A stretch of DNA of 54,965 bases from Streptomyces hygroscopicus subsp. hygroscopicus (GCF_001553455.1 NZ_BBOX01000098.1:1-54965); one strand, 5' to 3'. Positions 9,884-18,584 are shown, counted from the first letter of the stretch. Numbers and translations are program-made. Notes: generated by a model not told the origin, from the letters alone.

Positions 9884-10789
9884 GTGTTCGATTCCCGGCA
9901 CATCAAGACGTTCCACGAGGTGGTCCGCTCCGGCTCCTACTCCGGGGCCGCCCGCGCCCTCGGCTACACCCAGCCGGCCATCACCCAGCAGATGAAGGCG
10001 CTGGAGCGGGCCGTCGGCAGTCCGCTGTTCATCCGGGTCGGCCGGGGGATGCGGCTCACCGAGGCGGGGGAGACCCTGGCCCGCCACGCCGACACCATCC
10101 TGACGAGCATCTCCACCGCCCAGCAGCAGATGAACGCCATCACCCGGCTGCGTTCGGGCCGGGTGCGGGTCTGTGCCTTCCCCAGCGCCAACGCGACCCT
10201 CATCCCCGAGGCCATGGCCCGGCTCGCCGCCACCCATCCGGGGGTGCGGGTGGAGCTGCTGGAGGGCGAACCGCCGGAGTCGCTGGGGCGGGTGGTGCGC
10301 GGGGAGTGCGACATCACCCTCGCCTTCACCTATCCCGGGCTGCGCGAGGAGACCCCCGCCGAGCTGGTGGAGATCCCGCTGCTGGAGGACCAGCTGACGG
10401 TGTTGCTGCCGACCGGGCATCCGCTGGCCAGGCGGCGGGCGGTCAAGCTGGCCGAGCTGAGCGAGGAACGCTGGATCGCGGGGTGCCTGCGGTGCCGCGC
10501 CAACTTCCTGCACGAATGCGCCGAGCAGGGCTTCGCCCCGGACATCGCCTTCACCACCGACGACAACCTGGTGGTGCAGAGCATGGTCGCGGCGGGGCTC
10601 GGCGTGGCGATGATGCCGGGGCTGGTGCTCTCGTTCCTGTGCCACCAGAAGGTCACCGGGCGCGCCCTGGACCCCGCCTCGCGCCGCCATGTCTCGGCGT
10701 ACGTGCTGCGCGAACACCTGGAGATCCCCGCCACCGCGCGGGTGCTGGAGGAGCTGAGGACGGTGGCCGGGAACCGGGTCGGCTGCTGA
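9884..10789 (+). CDS. LysR-family transcriptional regulator
   Basis: 301 aa, the usual LysR length. The N-terminal winged helix-turn-helix is clear: FDSRHIKTFHEVVRSGSYS, then AARALGYTQPAITQQMKALE. It is followed by a periplasmic-binding-like effector domain (about residues 90-295). I chose the GTG at 9884 because the HTH begins there and a -10 box lies 6 nt upstream. The cysteine dioxygenase and YeiH-like exporter genes follow on the same strand. In enterobacteria yeiH adjoins the LysR gene yeiE, so control of sulfur genes is a reasonable guess, though the divergent hydrolase is an equal candidate target. Confidence 0.88.
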   Translation: MFDSRHIKTFHEVVRSGSYSGAARALGYTQPAITQQMKALERAVGSPLFIRVGRGMRLTEAGETLARHADTILTSISTAQQQMNAITRLRSGRVRVCAFPSANATLIPEAMARLAATHPGVRVELLEGEPPESLGRVVRGECDITLAFTYPGLREETPAELVEIPLLEDQLTVLLPTGHPLARRRAVKLAELSEERWIAGCLRCRANFLHECAEQGFAPDIAFTTDDNLVVQSMVAAGLGVAMMPGLVLSFLCHQKVTGRALDPASRRHVSAYVLREHLEIPATARVLEELRTVAGNRVGC

Positions 10790-11078
10790 GCGGCTCGGGC
10801 AGCGAGATGCTGACCGACTCGGTGCGGATGCTGAGCGCCTTGCTGCGGAGGTTGAGCCCCTTGGCGCGGATGCTGACCGCCTGATGGGGATGCTGGGCGA
10901 GTCGGTGCGGTTGCTGGGGGGACCGGTGCGGTTGCTGAGCGGATTGGTTTGGACGCTGGGCGAGCCGGTGCGGTTGCTGGGCGAGTCGGTGCGGTTGCTG
11001 AGCGAGTCGGTGCGGTTGCTGAGCGAGCCGGGTCGGACGCTGAGCGGATCGGTGCGGATGCTGGGCCCGGGCGCCGCT
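10790..11078. repeat. Degenerate 21-bp minisatellite, about 13 units
   Basis: Units of about 21 bp, of the form TGCTGAGCGAGTCGGTGCGG, begin directly at the LysR stop codon and run to about 11078. The best copies are at 10960-11040. One frame gives a heptad pattern (GESVRLL) over 67 codons from 10884, but I see no ribosome site or homology and treat it as non-coding. 11079-11156 leads into the next gene. Confidence 0.85.
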
Positions 11079-11156
11079 CAGCCATAAGCGGGGCTTGGGG
11101 ACCGCTCAACAACCTGTCGTTGGACGTGATGGAGTGGGCGGCAGGACCCTGCGGCT

Positions 11157-11726
11157 ATGACCACCCCGACCGCGTATCCGTCCTCCCGCCTCCTCACCGC
11201 ACGCCTCAGCGCGTTCGTCGACGATGTCCGCGAGGCCGTCGGACGGGGGCTGGCGCCCGATGTGACCGCCTATCTGGTGGGCGAACGGCTCGCGCCCCAC
11301 CTCGGCGCCGCCGATCTGCTCACCCCCGAGCAGCGCGAGGGCGATCCCGACCACTACCGCCAGCACATCCTGCACGCCGAACCCGACGGCAGCTTCTCGA
11401 TCGTCGCCCTGGTGTGGCTGCCCGGCCAGCGCACGGCGATCCATGACCATGTGTCCTGGTGTGTGACCGGGGTCCACGAGGGCGAGGAGCACGAGCGCCG
11501 CTACCGCCTCGTCCCGGACGGGCCGGGCTCGCGGCTGATCGCGGTGGAGGACGTGGTCAACCCGCGCGGTGCGGTGTGCGGGTTCGCGCCGCCCGGAGAT
11601 ATCCACAGGGTGTGGAACGCCTGCGGGACAAAGGCGATCTCCCTCCACATCTACGGCGCGGACATCGCCCGCCTGGGCAGCAGCGTCCGGCGGGTCTACG
11701 AGCTGCCGACGGCGGACGGCCGGTGA
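11157..11726 (+). CDS. Cysteine dioxygenase-family cupin
   Basis: 189 aa. Cysteine dioxygenases oxidise L-cysteine to cysteine sulfinate using mononuclear Fe(II). The iron-binding histidines are visible: His96 and His98 in AIHDHVSW, and His150 in PPGDIHRVWN. Overall length and cupin layout match bacterial CDO. A 3-mercaptopropionate dioxygenase cannot be excluded from sequence alone. The stop overlaps the GTG of the YeiH-type gene (GTGA), implying a two-gene operon in which sulfite from cysteine sulfinate breakdown could be the exporter's cargo. Confidence 0.85.
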   Translation: MTTPTAYPSSRLLTARLSAFVDDVREAVGRGLAPDVTAYLVGERLAPHLGAADLLTPEQREGDPDHYRQHILHAEPDGSFSIVALVWLPGQRTAIHDHVSWCVTGVHEGEEHERRYRLVPDGPGSRLIAVEDVVNPRGAVCGFAPPGDIHRVWNACGTKAISLHIYGADIARLGSSVRRVYELPTADGR

Positions 11727-12949
11727 CGCTGACCGCGGCGCGCGGGCGGGCGAGGCAAGCGAGGAAGTCGAGACAGGCGAGGCAGGCGACCGGTTGGCGG
11801 CCACCCGCCACGGCGTACGGGCTGGGGCTGGCCGCGGCCGGGGTCGCGGCGGCCTGGACCGTCCACCGGCTGTTCCCCGCCGTGCCCCTGCTGACCGCCG
11901 CCGTGGTGCTGGGCATCGTCGCCGCACACCTGCCGGGGGCGCGCGGACTCGTTCGGGGCGTCTGCCGCGCCGGGCTCTCCTTCGCCGGGAAGCGGCTGAT
12001 GCGCCTGGGCATCGTGCTGCTCGGGCTCAAGCTCAGCCTGGACGACGTGCTGGGCCTCGGCTGGGCCACCGTGGCGATGGTCCTGGGCGTGGTCGCGGCC
12101 ACCTTCTGCGGCACCTGGTGGCTCGGCCGCCGGATGGGGCTGTGCGGTGACCAGCCGCTGCTCATCGCCACGGGCTACTCGATCTGCGGGGCGTCCGCGA
12201 TCGGCGCGGTGAGCGAGGTGTCGGACAGCGACGAACGCGACGTGGCCACCTCCGTCGCGCTGGTGACGCTGTGCGGCACGCTCGCGATAGCCGTCCTGCC
12301 GCTGCTCCAGCACCCCTTGGGGCTCGACGACGCGGCGTTCGGCCGGTGGGTGGGGGCGAGCGTGCATGACGTGGGCCAGGTCGTGGCGACCGCGCAGACC
12401 GCCGGGCCGACCGCGCTGGGCGACGCGGTGCTGGTCAAGCTGGTACGGGTGGCCCTGCTCGCCCCGCTGGTCGCGGCGCTCGCGACCGCCGTTAGGGTGC
12501 GGGCCAAAGGGACGCGGGCCACGGGGACGGAGGCCGACGGATCAGAGGCCGAAGGGGCGCGGGCCACGGAGCCCAGGGCTGAGGGGACGCGGGCCACGGA
12601 GCCCCGGGTCGTGGGGGCGCGGGCCGAGGGGGCGCGGGCCACGGAGCCCCGGGCCGTGGGGGCGCGGGCCGAGGGGGCGACGCGGCGGCGGCCCCCGCTG
12701 GTGCCGCTGTTCGTCCTCGGCTTTCTCGCGATGACCGCCCTGCGCAGTACGGGGATCCTGGCCACCGCCGCGCTCGACGCCGCCGCCACGGCCCAGGAAC
12801 TCCTCCTCGCCGCCGCGCTCTTCGGCCTCGGCAGCGCCGTCCACCTCCCCTCCCTCTCCCGCACCGGGGCCCGGGTCGCCGCGCTGGGGCTGTGCGCATG
12901 GGTGGTGATCGCGGGCGCCTCGTACGGCGGCGTTCTGCTCACCACGTAG
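11723..12949 (+). CDS. YeiH-family putative sulfate/sulfite exporter
   Basis: 408 aa integral membrane protein of the YeiH (UPF0324) family. Family features are the early hydrophobic hairpin, RLMRLGIVLLGLKLSLDD, the SICGASAIGAV segment and HDVGQVVATA. The start is the GTG at 11723, overlapping the CDO stop by 4 nt. Residues about 259-319 form an extra hydrophilic loop made of repeated Ala-Arg-Gly-Glu units (ARATEPR, VGARAEG), absent from typical relatives. Codon-scale DNA repeats underlie it (12500-12680). Transport direction and substrate are inferred from the family and from coupling to CDO. Confidence 0.85.
   Translation: MTLTAARGRARQARKSRQARQATGWRPPATAYGLGLAAAGVAAAWTVHRLFPAVPLLTAAVVLGIVAAHLPGARGLVRGVCRAGLSFAGKRLMRLGIVLLGLKLSLDDVLGLGWATVAMVLGVVAATFCGTWWLGRRMGLCGDQPLLIATGYSICGASAIGAVSEVSDSDERDVATSVALVTLCGTLAIAVLPLLQHPLGLDDAAFGRWVGASVHDVGQVVATAQTAGPTALGDAVLVKLVRVALLAPLVAALATAVRVRAKGTRATGTEADGSEAEGARATEPRAEGTRATEPRVVGARAEGARATEPRAVGARAEGATRRRPPLVPLFVLGFLAMTALRSTGILATAALDAAATAQELLLAAALFGLGSAVHLPSLSRTGARVAALGLCAWVVIAGASYGGVLLTT
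12545..12680. repeat. Coding minisatellite inside the YeiH-like gene
   Basis: GC-only repeats of about 21-27 bp encode alternating ARATEPR and VGARAEG units in a predicted cytoplasmic loop. All copies keep the frame. The repeat type resembles the non-coding arrays found elsewhere in the window. Confidence 0.75.
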
Positions 12950-13540
12950 TGGTTCAGGGCACGGGGGCCCGGGGCGTGGGGGCCTCGCGGCGCGGGGTCT
13001 TGTGGCGTGGGGCTGTAGGTTGCCCGGTCTTACGAGGCGGGGTTGCGCGGGGCGGATCTTGTGGTGCGGGGGCGCAGGGGGGCTCGCGGCGCGGGGTGTC
13101 GCGGCGCGAGGTTGTGGGTTGCGGGATTCTCCGGCACAGAGCTGTAGGTTGCCGGGCCTTGCGGCGCGTTGTACGCCGCCGGGTCTTGCGGTGCGGGCCG
13201 CGCGCCGCCGGGCCATATGTCGCCAGGGCTTGCGGTGCGGGGCTGTACGTTGCGCAGCCGCCGGGCCGTACGCCGCCGGGTCTCGCGGTGCGGCGCCGCA
13301 CCCCGCGAAGCCGCACCCCGCGGCGTCGCGCCCCGCGAAGTCGCACGCCGCACCCCGCGAAGCCGCACCCCGCGCCCCCGCGTCGGACAGCCTTACGCGG
13401 CCGGGCCCCACGGCACGGGCCGCCCGCCGCCCGCCGCATGCCGTACGCCGCACGCCGCACGCCGCGCACGAGACGGGCCCCTGGGCGTGCCTAGGGCCAA
13501 CGGCCGAGCGCGGTTCCGCCCCGCGACAGGTGTGAACCCG
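12950..13540. repeat. Low-complexity intergenic region with two opposed repeat families
   Basis: No credible gene. The left half (12960-13200) is built from G-rich words such as GCGGGGTCTTGTGG and GGTTGCGG. The right half (13290-13390) has short direct repeats around CGCACCCCGCGAAGC at 15-30 bp spacing. The halves are roughly complementary, so transcripts could form extended stems. It begins right after the YeiH-like stop. Confidence 0.6.
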
Positions 13541-13552
13541 ATGGACGCCTCT

Positions 13553-13558
13553 TACCCT
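13553..13558 (+). promoter_or_regulatory. -10 element of a leaderless MFS transcript
   Basis: TACCCT is followed by 6 nt and the ATG at 13565. This places transcription start at or next to the start codon and favours 13565 over the in-frame ATG at 13541. Confidence 0.55.
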
Positions 13559-13564
13559 GTCGCC

Positions 13565-15007
13565 ATGACCGCTCTCGACCCCCGTGACGCCGACGCCGCC
13601 GTCACGGACACCCCGGCGACGTCCCCCGCGCCCCCCGACGACGACACCGTCCTGGGGCGCCGCTATCGCGCCCTCACCCTCGGCATCGTCACCGTCGTCT
13701 CCCTCATCGCCTTCGAGGCGAGCGCGGTCAACACCGCGATGCCGGTCGCGGCCCGCGCGCTGGACGGGGTCGAGCTCTACGCGTACGCCTTCTCCGCCTA
13801 CTTCACCGCGAGCCTGTTCGCGATGGCGCTGTCGGGGGAGTGGTGTGACCGCAAGGGGCCGTCGGCACCGCTGTTCACCGGGATCGCGGCGTTCGGCGCC
13901 GGGCTGCTGGTGTCCGGTTCCGCGCAGCGGATGTGGCTGTTCGTGGGCGGGCGCGCGGTGCAGGGCATCGGTGGCGGGCTGGTGATCGTCGCGCTGTACG
14001 TCGTGGTCGGCCGCGCCTATCCGCGGCGGCTGCAACCCGCCGTCCTGGCCTCCTTCTCCGCCGCCTGGGTGCTGCCGGTCATCGTCGGCCCGCTCGCGGC
14101 CGGGACCGTCACCGAACAGGTGGGCTGGCGCTGGGTGTTCCTGGCCATACCGGTGCTGGTGCTGCCGCCGCTCGTGGTGATGCTCCCCGCGCTGCGCGCG
14201 CTGCCCCCGGGCGAGCGTTCCGCGGGCATGGACCGCCGCCGCATCCTGCTGGCGCTCGCCGTCGCGGCCGGCGCCGGGCTGCTCCAGTACGCGGGCCAGG
14301 ACCTCACCTGGCTCTCCCTCGTCCCGGCCGCCGCCGGGCTGGCCCTGCTCGTCCCGTGCGTCCTGCGGCTGCTCCCCGAGGGCACCTTCCGCGCCGCCCG
14401 CGGGCTGCCGTCGGTGATCCTGCTGCGCGGGGTGGCGGCGGGCGCCTTCCTGGGGGCGGAGAGCTTCGTCCCGCTGATGCTGGTGACCCAGCGCGGCCTG
14501 TCCGCGACCGCCGCCGGTCTCTCCCTCACCGGCGGCGGGCTCACCTGGGCCCTGGGCTCCTGGACCCAGAGCCGCCCCCGCCTGGAGCCGCACCGCGAAC
14601 GGCTGATGGGCCTCGGCATGCTGCTCATCGCCGTGTCCATCGCCGCGGTGCCCCTGGTCCTCGCCGACTCCGTCCCGGTCTGGAGCGTGGCCGTGGCCTG
14701 GGTGCTCGGCGGCTACGGGATGGGGCTGACCATCTCCAGCGCGAGCGTGCTGCTGCTGAAGCTCTCCCGCCCGGAGGACGCGGGCAGCAACTCCGCCTCC
14801 CTCCAGGTCTCGGACGCGCTCGGCAACATCACCCTGGTCGGCCTCAGCGGTGTCCTCTTCGTCGCCTTCGGCGGCGGCTCGATCACCGAGACCGGCGCCA
14901 CGGCCTCCCACCACCCGGCCGCCTTCGGCGCGGTCTACGCGGCGATGGCGGCGATGGCGCTGGTGGGGGCGTGGGTGACGACGCGGTTGCGGTCCGACAT
15001 CCGTTAG
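13565..15007 (+). CDS. MFS transporter, EmrB/QacA-like drug exporter
   Basis: 480 aa with about 13-14 hydrophobic segments, in the size range of the 14-helix drug:H+ antiporters. The segment SGEWCDRKGPSAPLF matches the MFS loop 2-3 motif, and VGPLAAGTVTEQVGWRWVF is the motif C region of antiporters. It probably exports a hydrophobic or cationic compound; substrate cannot be told. The start was chosen by the leaderless promoter spacing. It ends 32 bp before the toxin-antitoxin pair, whose promoter overlaps this gap. Confidence 0.85.
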   Translation: MTALDPRDADAAVTDTPATSPAPPDDDTVLGRRYRALTLGIVTVVSLIAFEASAVNTAMPVAARALDGVELYAYAFSAYFTASLFAMALSGEWCDRKGPSAPLFTGIAAFGAGLLVSGSAQRMWLFVGGRAVQGIGGGLVIVALYVVVGRAYPRRLQPAVLASFSAAWVLPVIVGPLAAGTVTEQVGWRWVFLAIPVLVLPPLVVMLPALRALPPGERSAGMDRRRILLALAVAAGAGLLQYAGQDLTWLSLVPAAAGLALLVPCVLRLLPEGTFRAARGLPSVILLRGVAAGAFLGAESFVPLMLVTQRGLSATAAGLSLTGGGLTWALGSWTQSRPRLEPHRERLMGLGMLLIAVSIAAVPLVLADSVPVWSVAVAWVLGGYGMGLTISSASVLLLKLSRPEDAGSNSASLQVSDALGNITLVGLSGVLFVAFGGGSITETGATASHHPAAFGAVYAAMAAMALVGAWVTTRLRSDIR

Positions 15008-15010
15008 CAC

Positions 15011-15033
15011 CACGTGGTACCACCCGGTACCAT
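15011..15033 (+). promoter_or_regulatory. Toxin-antitoxin promoter with paired GGTACC operators
   Basis: A 10-bp palindrome GTGGTACCAC (15014-15023) is followed by a second GGTACCA site at 15026-15032. The second overlaps the -10 hexamer TACCAT (15028-15033), which lies 6 nt before the antitoxin ATG. A repressor on these sites would cover the promoter. A related CGGGT-GGT-ACCCG palindrome lies behind the toxin gene (15628-15640). Confidence 0.6.
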
Positions 15034-15039
15034 CGCCTC

Positions 15040-15237
15040 ATGGCAGCGCTGAATCTACGCTTCACGGACGAGGAACTCGACGCCTTGCGCAAGCGCGCGG
15101 AGGCGGAGGGCCGGAGCATGCAGTCGTTCGCCCACGACGCGGTGATCGCTGCGATCAACGAGCACTCCCGGCTGTTCGACGAGGCCGCCGCCCATGTATT
15201 GCGGGTGAGTGAAGAGCTCAACCGGAGGCTCGCCTGA
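15040..15237 (+). CDS. Ribbon-helix-helix antitoxin
   Basis: 65 aa. The N-terminal strand LNLRFTDEEL followed by two helices (DALRKRAEAEGRSMQSFAH) is the Arc/MetJ-type ribbon-helix-helix DNA-binding fold. The C-terminal part (from about residue 45) would wrap and neutralise the toxin. It overlaps the Doc-like gene by one base pair set (TGATG), the usual antitoxin-first coupling. Likely self-represses at the GGTACC sites upstream. Confidence 0.85.
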   Translation: MAALNLRFTDEELDALRKRAEAEGRSMQSFAHDAVIAAINEHSRLFDEAAAHVLRVSEELNRRLA

Positions 15238-15611
15238 TGCACTACCTCACCCTCCCCGAGCTGCTGAACCTCGCCGAACGCCTCGGGGAGAGCGACGTGC
15301 GCGACTACGGGCTGCTGGAGTCCGCTCTGGCCCGTCCGCAGGCGAGCGTGTTCGGCCAGGACGCCTACCCGGACGTGTGGCAGAAGGCGGCGGCGTTGAT
15401 GGAGTCGCTGGCTCGCAACCACGCGCTGGTGGACGGCAACAAGCGGCTCTCCTGGTACGCGACCTGGGTGTTCCTCCACATCAACGGGCACCCATTGAAC
15501 GCGGCCTTCGACGTCGACGAGGCCGAGCGCTTCGTGCTGAGCGTCTGCCAGGGCGAACTGGACGTGCCGAAGATCGCGGAAGGGCTGACCCGGTTCACCA
15601 ACGGAATGTGA
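15237..15611 (+). CDS. doc: Doc-type toxin (Fic fold)
   Basis: 124 aa. The Fic/Doc signature is NHALVDGNKRLSW, with His62 and the DGNKR loop, matching Doc (HxFx-D/N-GNKR) except Leu in place of Phe. Phage P1 Doc is a kinase that phosphorylates elongation factor Tu and halts translation; this protein is close to Doc in length and layout. Translationally coupled to the antitoxin. The motif is intact, so the toxin should be active when free. Confidence 0.88.
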   Translation: MHYLTLPELLNLAERLGESDVRDYGLLESALARPQASVFGQDAYPDVWQKAAALMESLARNHALVDGNKRLSWYATWVFLHINGHPLNAAFDVDEAERFVLSVCQGELDVPKIAEGLTRFTNGM

Positions 15612-15721
15612 GTCTGATCCCACCCTCGGGTGGTACCCGTCCGTACCCCCGAAGCGTGAGGACGGCACCGGTAGGCTGACGCGGTTCCCGATCGACCTCG
15701 CCGAGCAGCCCGACGGAGACC

Positions 15722-17518
15722 GTGAGTACTACTGCCGCCTCCACCAGCCATCACCTCTCGCCCGCCTTCCCCGGGCGGGCCCCCTGGGGTACCGCGAGCA
15801 AGCTGCGCGCCTGGCAGCAGGGCGCGTTGGACAAGTACATCCAGGAGCAGCCGCGGGACTTCCTCGCGGTCGCGACCCCCGGCGCCGGGAAGACCACCTT
15901 CGCGTTGACCCTCGCCTCCTGGCTGCTGCACCACCACGTCGTCCAGCAGGTGACGGTGGTCGCGCCGACCGAGCACCTGAAGAAGCAGTGGGCGGAGGCC
16001 GCCGCCCGGGTCGGCATCAAGCTGGACCCGGAGTACAGCGCGGGTCCGCTGGGCCGGGAGTACCACGGCGTCGCCGTGACCTACGCGGGCGTCGGTGTCC
16101 GGCCCATGCTGCACCGCAACCGGATCGAGCAGCGCAAGACGCTCGTCATCCTCGACGAGATCCACCACGCTGGTGACTCCCGCTCCTGGGGCGAGGCGTG
16201 TCTGGAGGCGTTCGAACCGGCGACCCGGCGGCTCGCGCTCACCGGCACCCCGTTCCGCTCCGACACCAACCCCATCCCCTTCGTCACCTACGAAGAGGGC
16301 AACGACGGCATCCGGCGCTCCTCCGCCGACTACACCTACGGCTACGGCAACGCGCTCGCCGACGGTGTGGTGCGCCCCGTCATCTTCCTCTCCTACAGCG
16401 GCAACATGCGCTGGCGCACCAAGGCGGGCGACGAGATCGCGGCGCGGCTCGGCGAGCCGATGACCAAGGACGCCGTCTCCCAGGCGTGGCGCACCGCGCT
16501 CGATCCGCGCGGCGACTGGATGCCGAACGTGCTGCGCGCCGCCGACCAGCGGCTGACCGAGGTCCGCAAGGGCATCCCGGACGCCGGCGCCCTGGTCATC
16601 GCCTCCGACCAGGACTCCGCCCGTGCCTACGCCAAGCTGATCCGCGAGATCACCGGCACCAAGGCGACGCTGGTCCTCTCCGACGAGGCCGCGGCCTCCC
16701 AGCGGATCGAGGACTTCAGCCACTCCGACGACCGCTGGATGGTCGCGGTCCGCATGGTGTCGGAGGGGGTGGACGTGCCCCGGCTGGCGGTCGGGGTGTA
16801 CGCGACCACCATCTCCACACCGCTCTTCTTCGCCCAGGCCGTGGGCCGTTTCGTACGGTCGAGGCGGCGCGGCGAGACCGCGTCCGTCTTCCTGCCCACC
16901 ATCCCGATGCTGCTCGGCTTCGCCAATGAGATGGAGGTCGAGCGCGACCACGTCCTGGACAAGCCGAAGAAGGACGGCGAGGAGGAGAACCCGTACGCGG
17001 AGGAGGAGAAACTCCTCGAGGAGGCCGAGAAGCAGCAGGACGAGGACACCGGCGAACAGGACCAGCTGCCCTTCGAAGCGCTGGAGTCGGACGCGGTCTT
17101 CGACCGGGTGCTGTACGACGGCGCCGAGTTCGGTATGCAGGCGCATCCGGGCAGCGACGAGGAGCAGGACTACCTCGGCATCCCGGGGCTCCTCGAACCC
17201 GATCAGGTGCAGATGCTGCTCCAGCGGCGGCAGGCCAAGCAGATCGCGCACAGCCGCAAGAAGCCGGACGCGGAGGCGGATCTGCTGGAGCTCCCGGCGG
17301 AGCGGCGGCCGGTGGTCACCCACAAGGAGCTGCTGGAGCTGCGCAAACAGCTCAATTCGCTGGTCGGCGCGTACGTCCACCAGAGCGGTAAACCGCATGG
17401 CGTGATCCACACCGAGCTGCGCCGGGTCTGCGGCGGGCCGCCGAGCGCGGAGGCGACGGCGGGGCAGATCCGCGAGCGGATCAAAAAGGTCCAGGAGTGG
17501 GCGACGCGGATGCGCTGA
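15722..17518 (+). CDS. SF2 DEAD/DEAH-box helicase
   Basis: 598 aa. Motif I ATPGAGKTT (about residue 49), motif II DEIHH (about 148), motif III LTGTPF and a C-terminal RecA-like domain with QAVGRFVRS identify an SF2 helicase of the restriction-helicase/RAD25-like type. Between the helicase core and the C-terminal region lies a highly charged Glu/Lys/Asp stretch (about residues 415-450). The GTG at 15722 is used. Role unknown: repair, RNA or defence are all open. It follows a toxin-antitoxin pair but also has a housekeeping look. Confidence 0.82.
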   Translation: MSTTAASTSHHLSPAFPGRAPWGTASKLRAWQQGALDKYIQEQPRDFLAVATPGAGKTTFALTLASWLLHHHVVQQVTVVAPTEHLKKQWAEAAARVGIKLDPEYSAGPLGREYHGVAVTYAGVGVRPMLHRNRIEQRKTLVILDEIHHAGDSRSWGEACLEAFEPATRRLALTGTPFRSDTNPIPFVTYEEGNDGIRRSSADYTYGYGNALADGVVRPVIFLSYSGNMRWRTKAGDEIAARLGEPMTKDAVSQAWRTALDPRGDWMPNVLRAADQRLTEVRKGIPDAGALVIASDQDSARAYAKLIREITGTKATLVLSDEAAASQRIEDFSHSDDRWMVAVRMVSEGVDVPRLAVGVYATTISTPLFFAQAVGRFVRSRRRGETASVFLPTIPMLLGFANEMEVERDHVLDKPKKDGEEENPYAEEEKLLEEAEKQQDEDTGEQDQLPFEALESDAVFDRVLYDGAEFGMQAHPGSDEEQDYLGIPGLLEPDQVQMLLQRRQAKQIAHSRKKPDAEADLLELPAERRPVVTHKELLELRKQLNSLVGAYVHQSGKPHGVIHTELRRVCGGPPSAEATAGQIRERIKKVQEWATRMR

Positions 17519-17525
17519 ACCGGGC

Positions 17526-17597
17526 GCGCCGAACCGCGCACGCCGAGGACGGGAACCGGGCACGCCGAACCGGGCACGCCGAGGACGGGAAGCGGGC
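17526..17597. repeat. 36-bp tandem duplication behind the helicase gene
   Basis: Two copies (17526-17561 and 17562-17597) differ at only a few bases and begin 7 bp after the helicase stop. The remainder of 17598-17919 holds the IclR gene's upstream region and no credible gene. Confidence 0.8.
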
Positions 17598-17744
17598 GCG
17601 GGGCGATCGGCCCCGCGCAACCCCCTTTCGAAAACTTCATCAACCGGTCGCATGCCCGTGCCCCGAAACGGGGCGAAACCGGGTGATTCGGGATGCCCTG
17701 CCGCGGTTCCCGTTGGCAGCTCCGCTCGGATTCTGGACGGACCC

Positions 17745-17758
17745 TTCCGCAAAACGGA
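17745..17758. promoter_or_regulatory. Candidate IclR-type operator
   Basis: TTCCGCAAAACGGA is a near-perfect inverted repeat (TCCG-N5-CGGA) resembling IclR-family sites. It lies 160 bp ahead of the IclR gene. Confidence 0.35.
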
Positions 17759-17919
17759 CCGGCTCGCTAGCGTTCGGGCACGCACACGCCCCGTGGCAGC
17801 GCCGCCGCGGAGCGCAGCCGGTGCGTAACCACCGCGACCGGCGGCCTCTTCGCGCGCCGTCGTCGGGACCGGCGGGCACCTCACGAAGAGCCGCCACTCA
17901 TCACCGAGGAGGGGGCGTC

Positions 17920-18561
17920 GTGACCGCGGAGACCTCTCAGACGCTCGACCGGGGACTGCGCGTCCTCAAACTGCTCGCCGACACCGACCACGGGCTGACC
18001 GTGACCGAGCTGTCCAACAAGCTCGGCGTCAACCGCACCGTGGTCTACCGGCTGCTGGCCACCCTCGAGCAGCACTCCCTCGTCCGCCGGGACATCGGCG
18101 GACGGGCGCGCGTCGGGCTCGGGGTGCTGCAACTCGGCCGCCAGGTGCATCCGCTGGTACGGGAGGCGGCGCTGCCCGCGCTGCGCTCCCTCGCCGAGGA
18201 CGTCGGCGCGACCGCCCACCTCACCCTGGTCGACGGCACCGAGGCCCTCGCCGTCGCGGTCGTCGAGCCGACCTGGACCGACTACCACGTCGCCTACCGG
18301 GCCGGTTTCCGGCATCCGCTCGACCGGGGCGCCGCCGGCCGCGCGATCCTCGCCGCCCGCGCCGGTCGCCCCGACGACCCCGGGTACGCCCTCACCCACG
18401 GCGAACTGGAGGCGGGCGCGAGCGGCGCGGCCGCCCCGCTCGTCGGGGTGACGGGGATCGAGGGCAGCGTCGGCGTCGTGATGCTCTGCGACGCGGTGCC
18501 GGAGCGGGTCGGCCCGCGGGTGGTCGACGCGGCCCGGGAGGTCGCGGACGCCCTGCGCTGA
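17920..18561 (+). CDS. IclR-family transcriptional regulator
   Basis: 213 aa. An N-terminal winged HTH (LDRGLRVLKLLADTDHGLTVTELS... NRTVVYRLLATLE) is followed by a shortened IclR effector domain; full-length relatives are about 250 aa. The GTG at 17920 is preceded by a strong GAGGAGGGGG ribosome site. The effector domain lacks some C-terminal length, so ligand binding may be altered. The neighbouring S16 protease gene is on the same strand but separated by 260 bp of repeats, so co-regulation is doubtful. Confidence 0.85.
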   Translation: MTAETSQTLDRGLRVLKLLADTDHGLTVTELSNKLGVNRTVVYRLLATLEQHSLVRRDIGGRARVGLGVLQLGRQVHPLVREAALPALRSLAEDVGATAHLTLVDGTEALAVAVVEPTWTDYHVAYRAGFRHPLDRGAAGRAILAARAGRPDDPGYALTHGELEAGASGAAAPLVGVTGIEGSVGVVMLCDAVPERVGPRVVDAAREVADALR

Positions 18562-18584
18562 GCGCACGCCGCGGAAGCGGGGCA

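Noticed and set aside
10884..11087. 67-codon heptad-repeat (GESVRLL) protein behind the LysR gene
   Set aside because: It arises from a 21-bp DNA repeat whose length is a multiple of three. No ribosome site, and neighbouring units break the frame.
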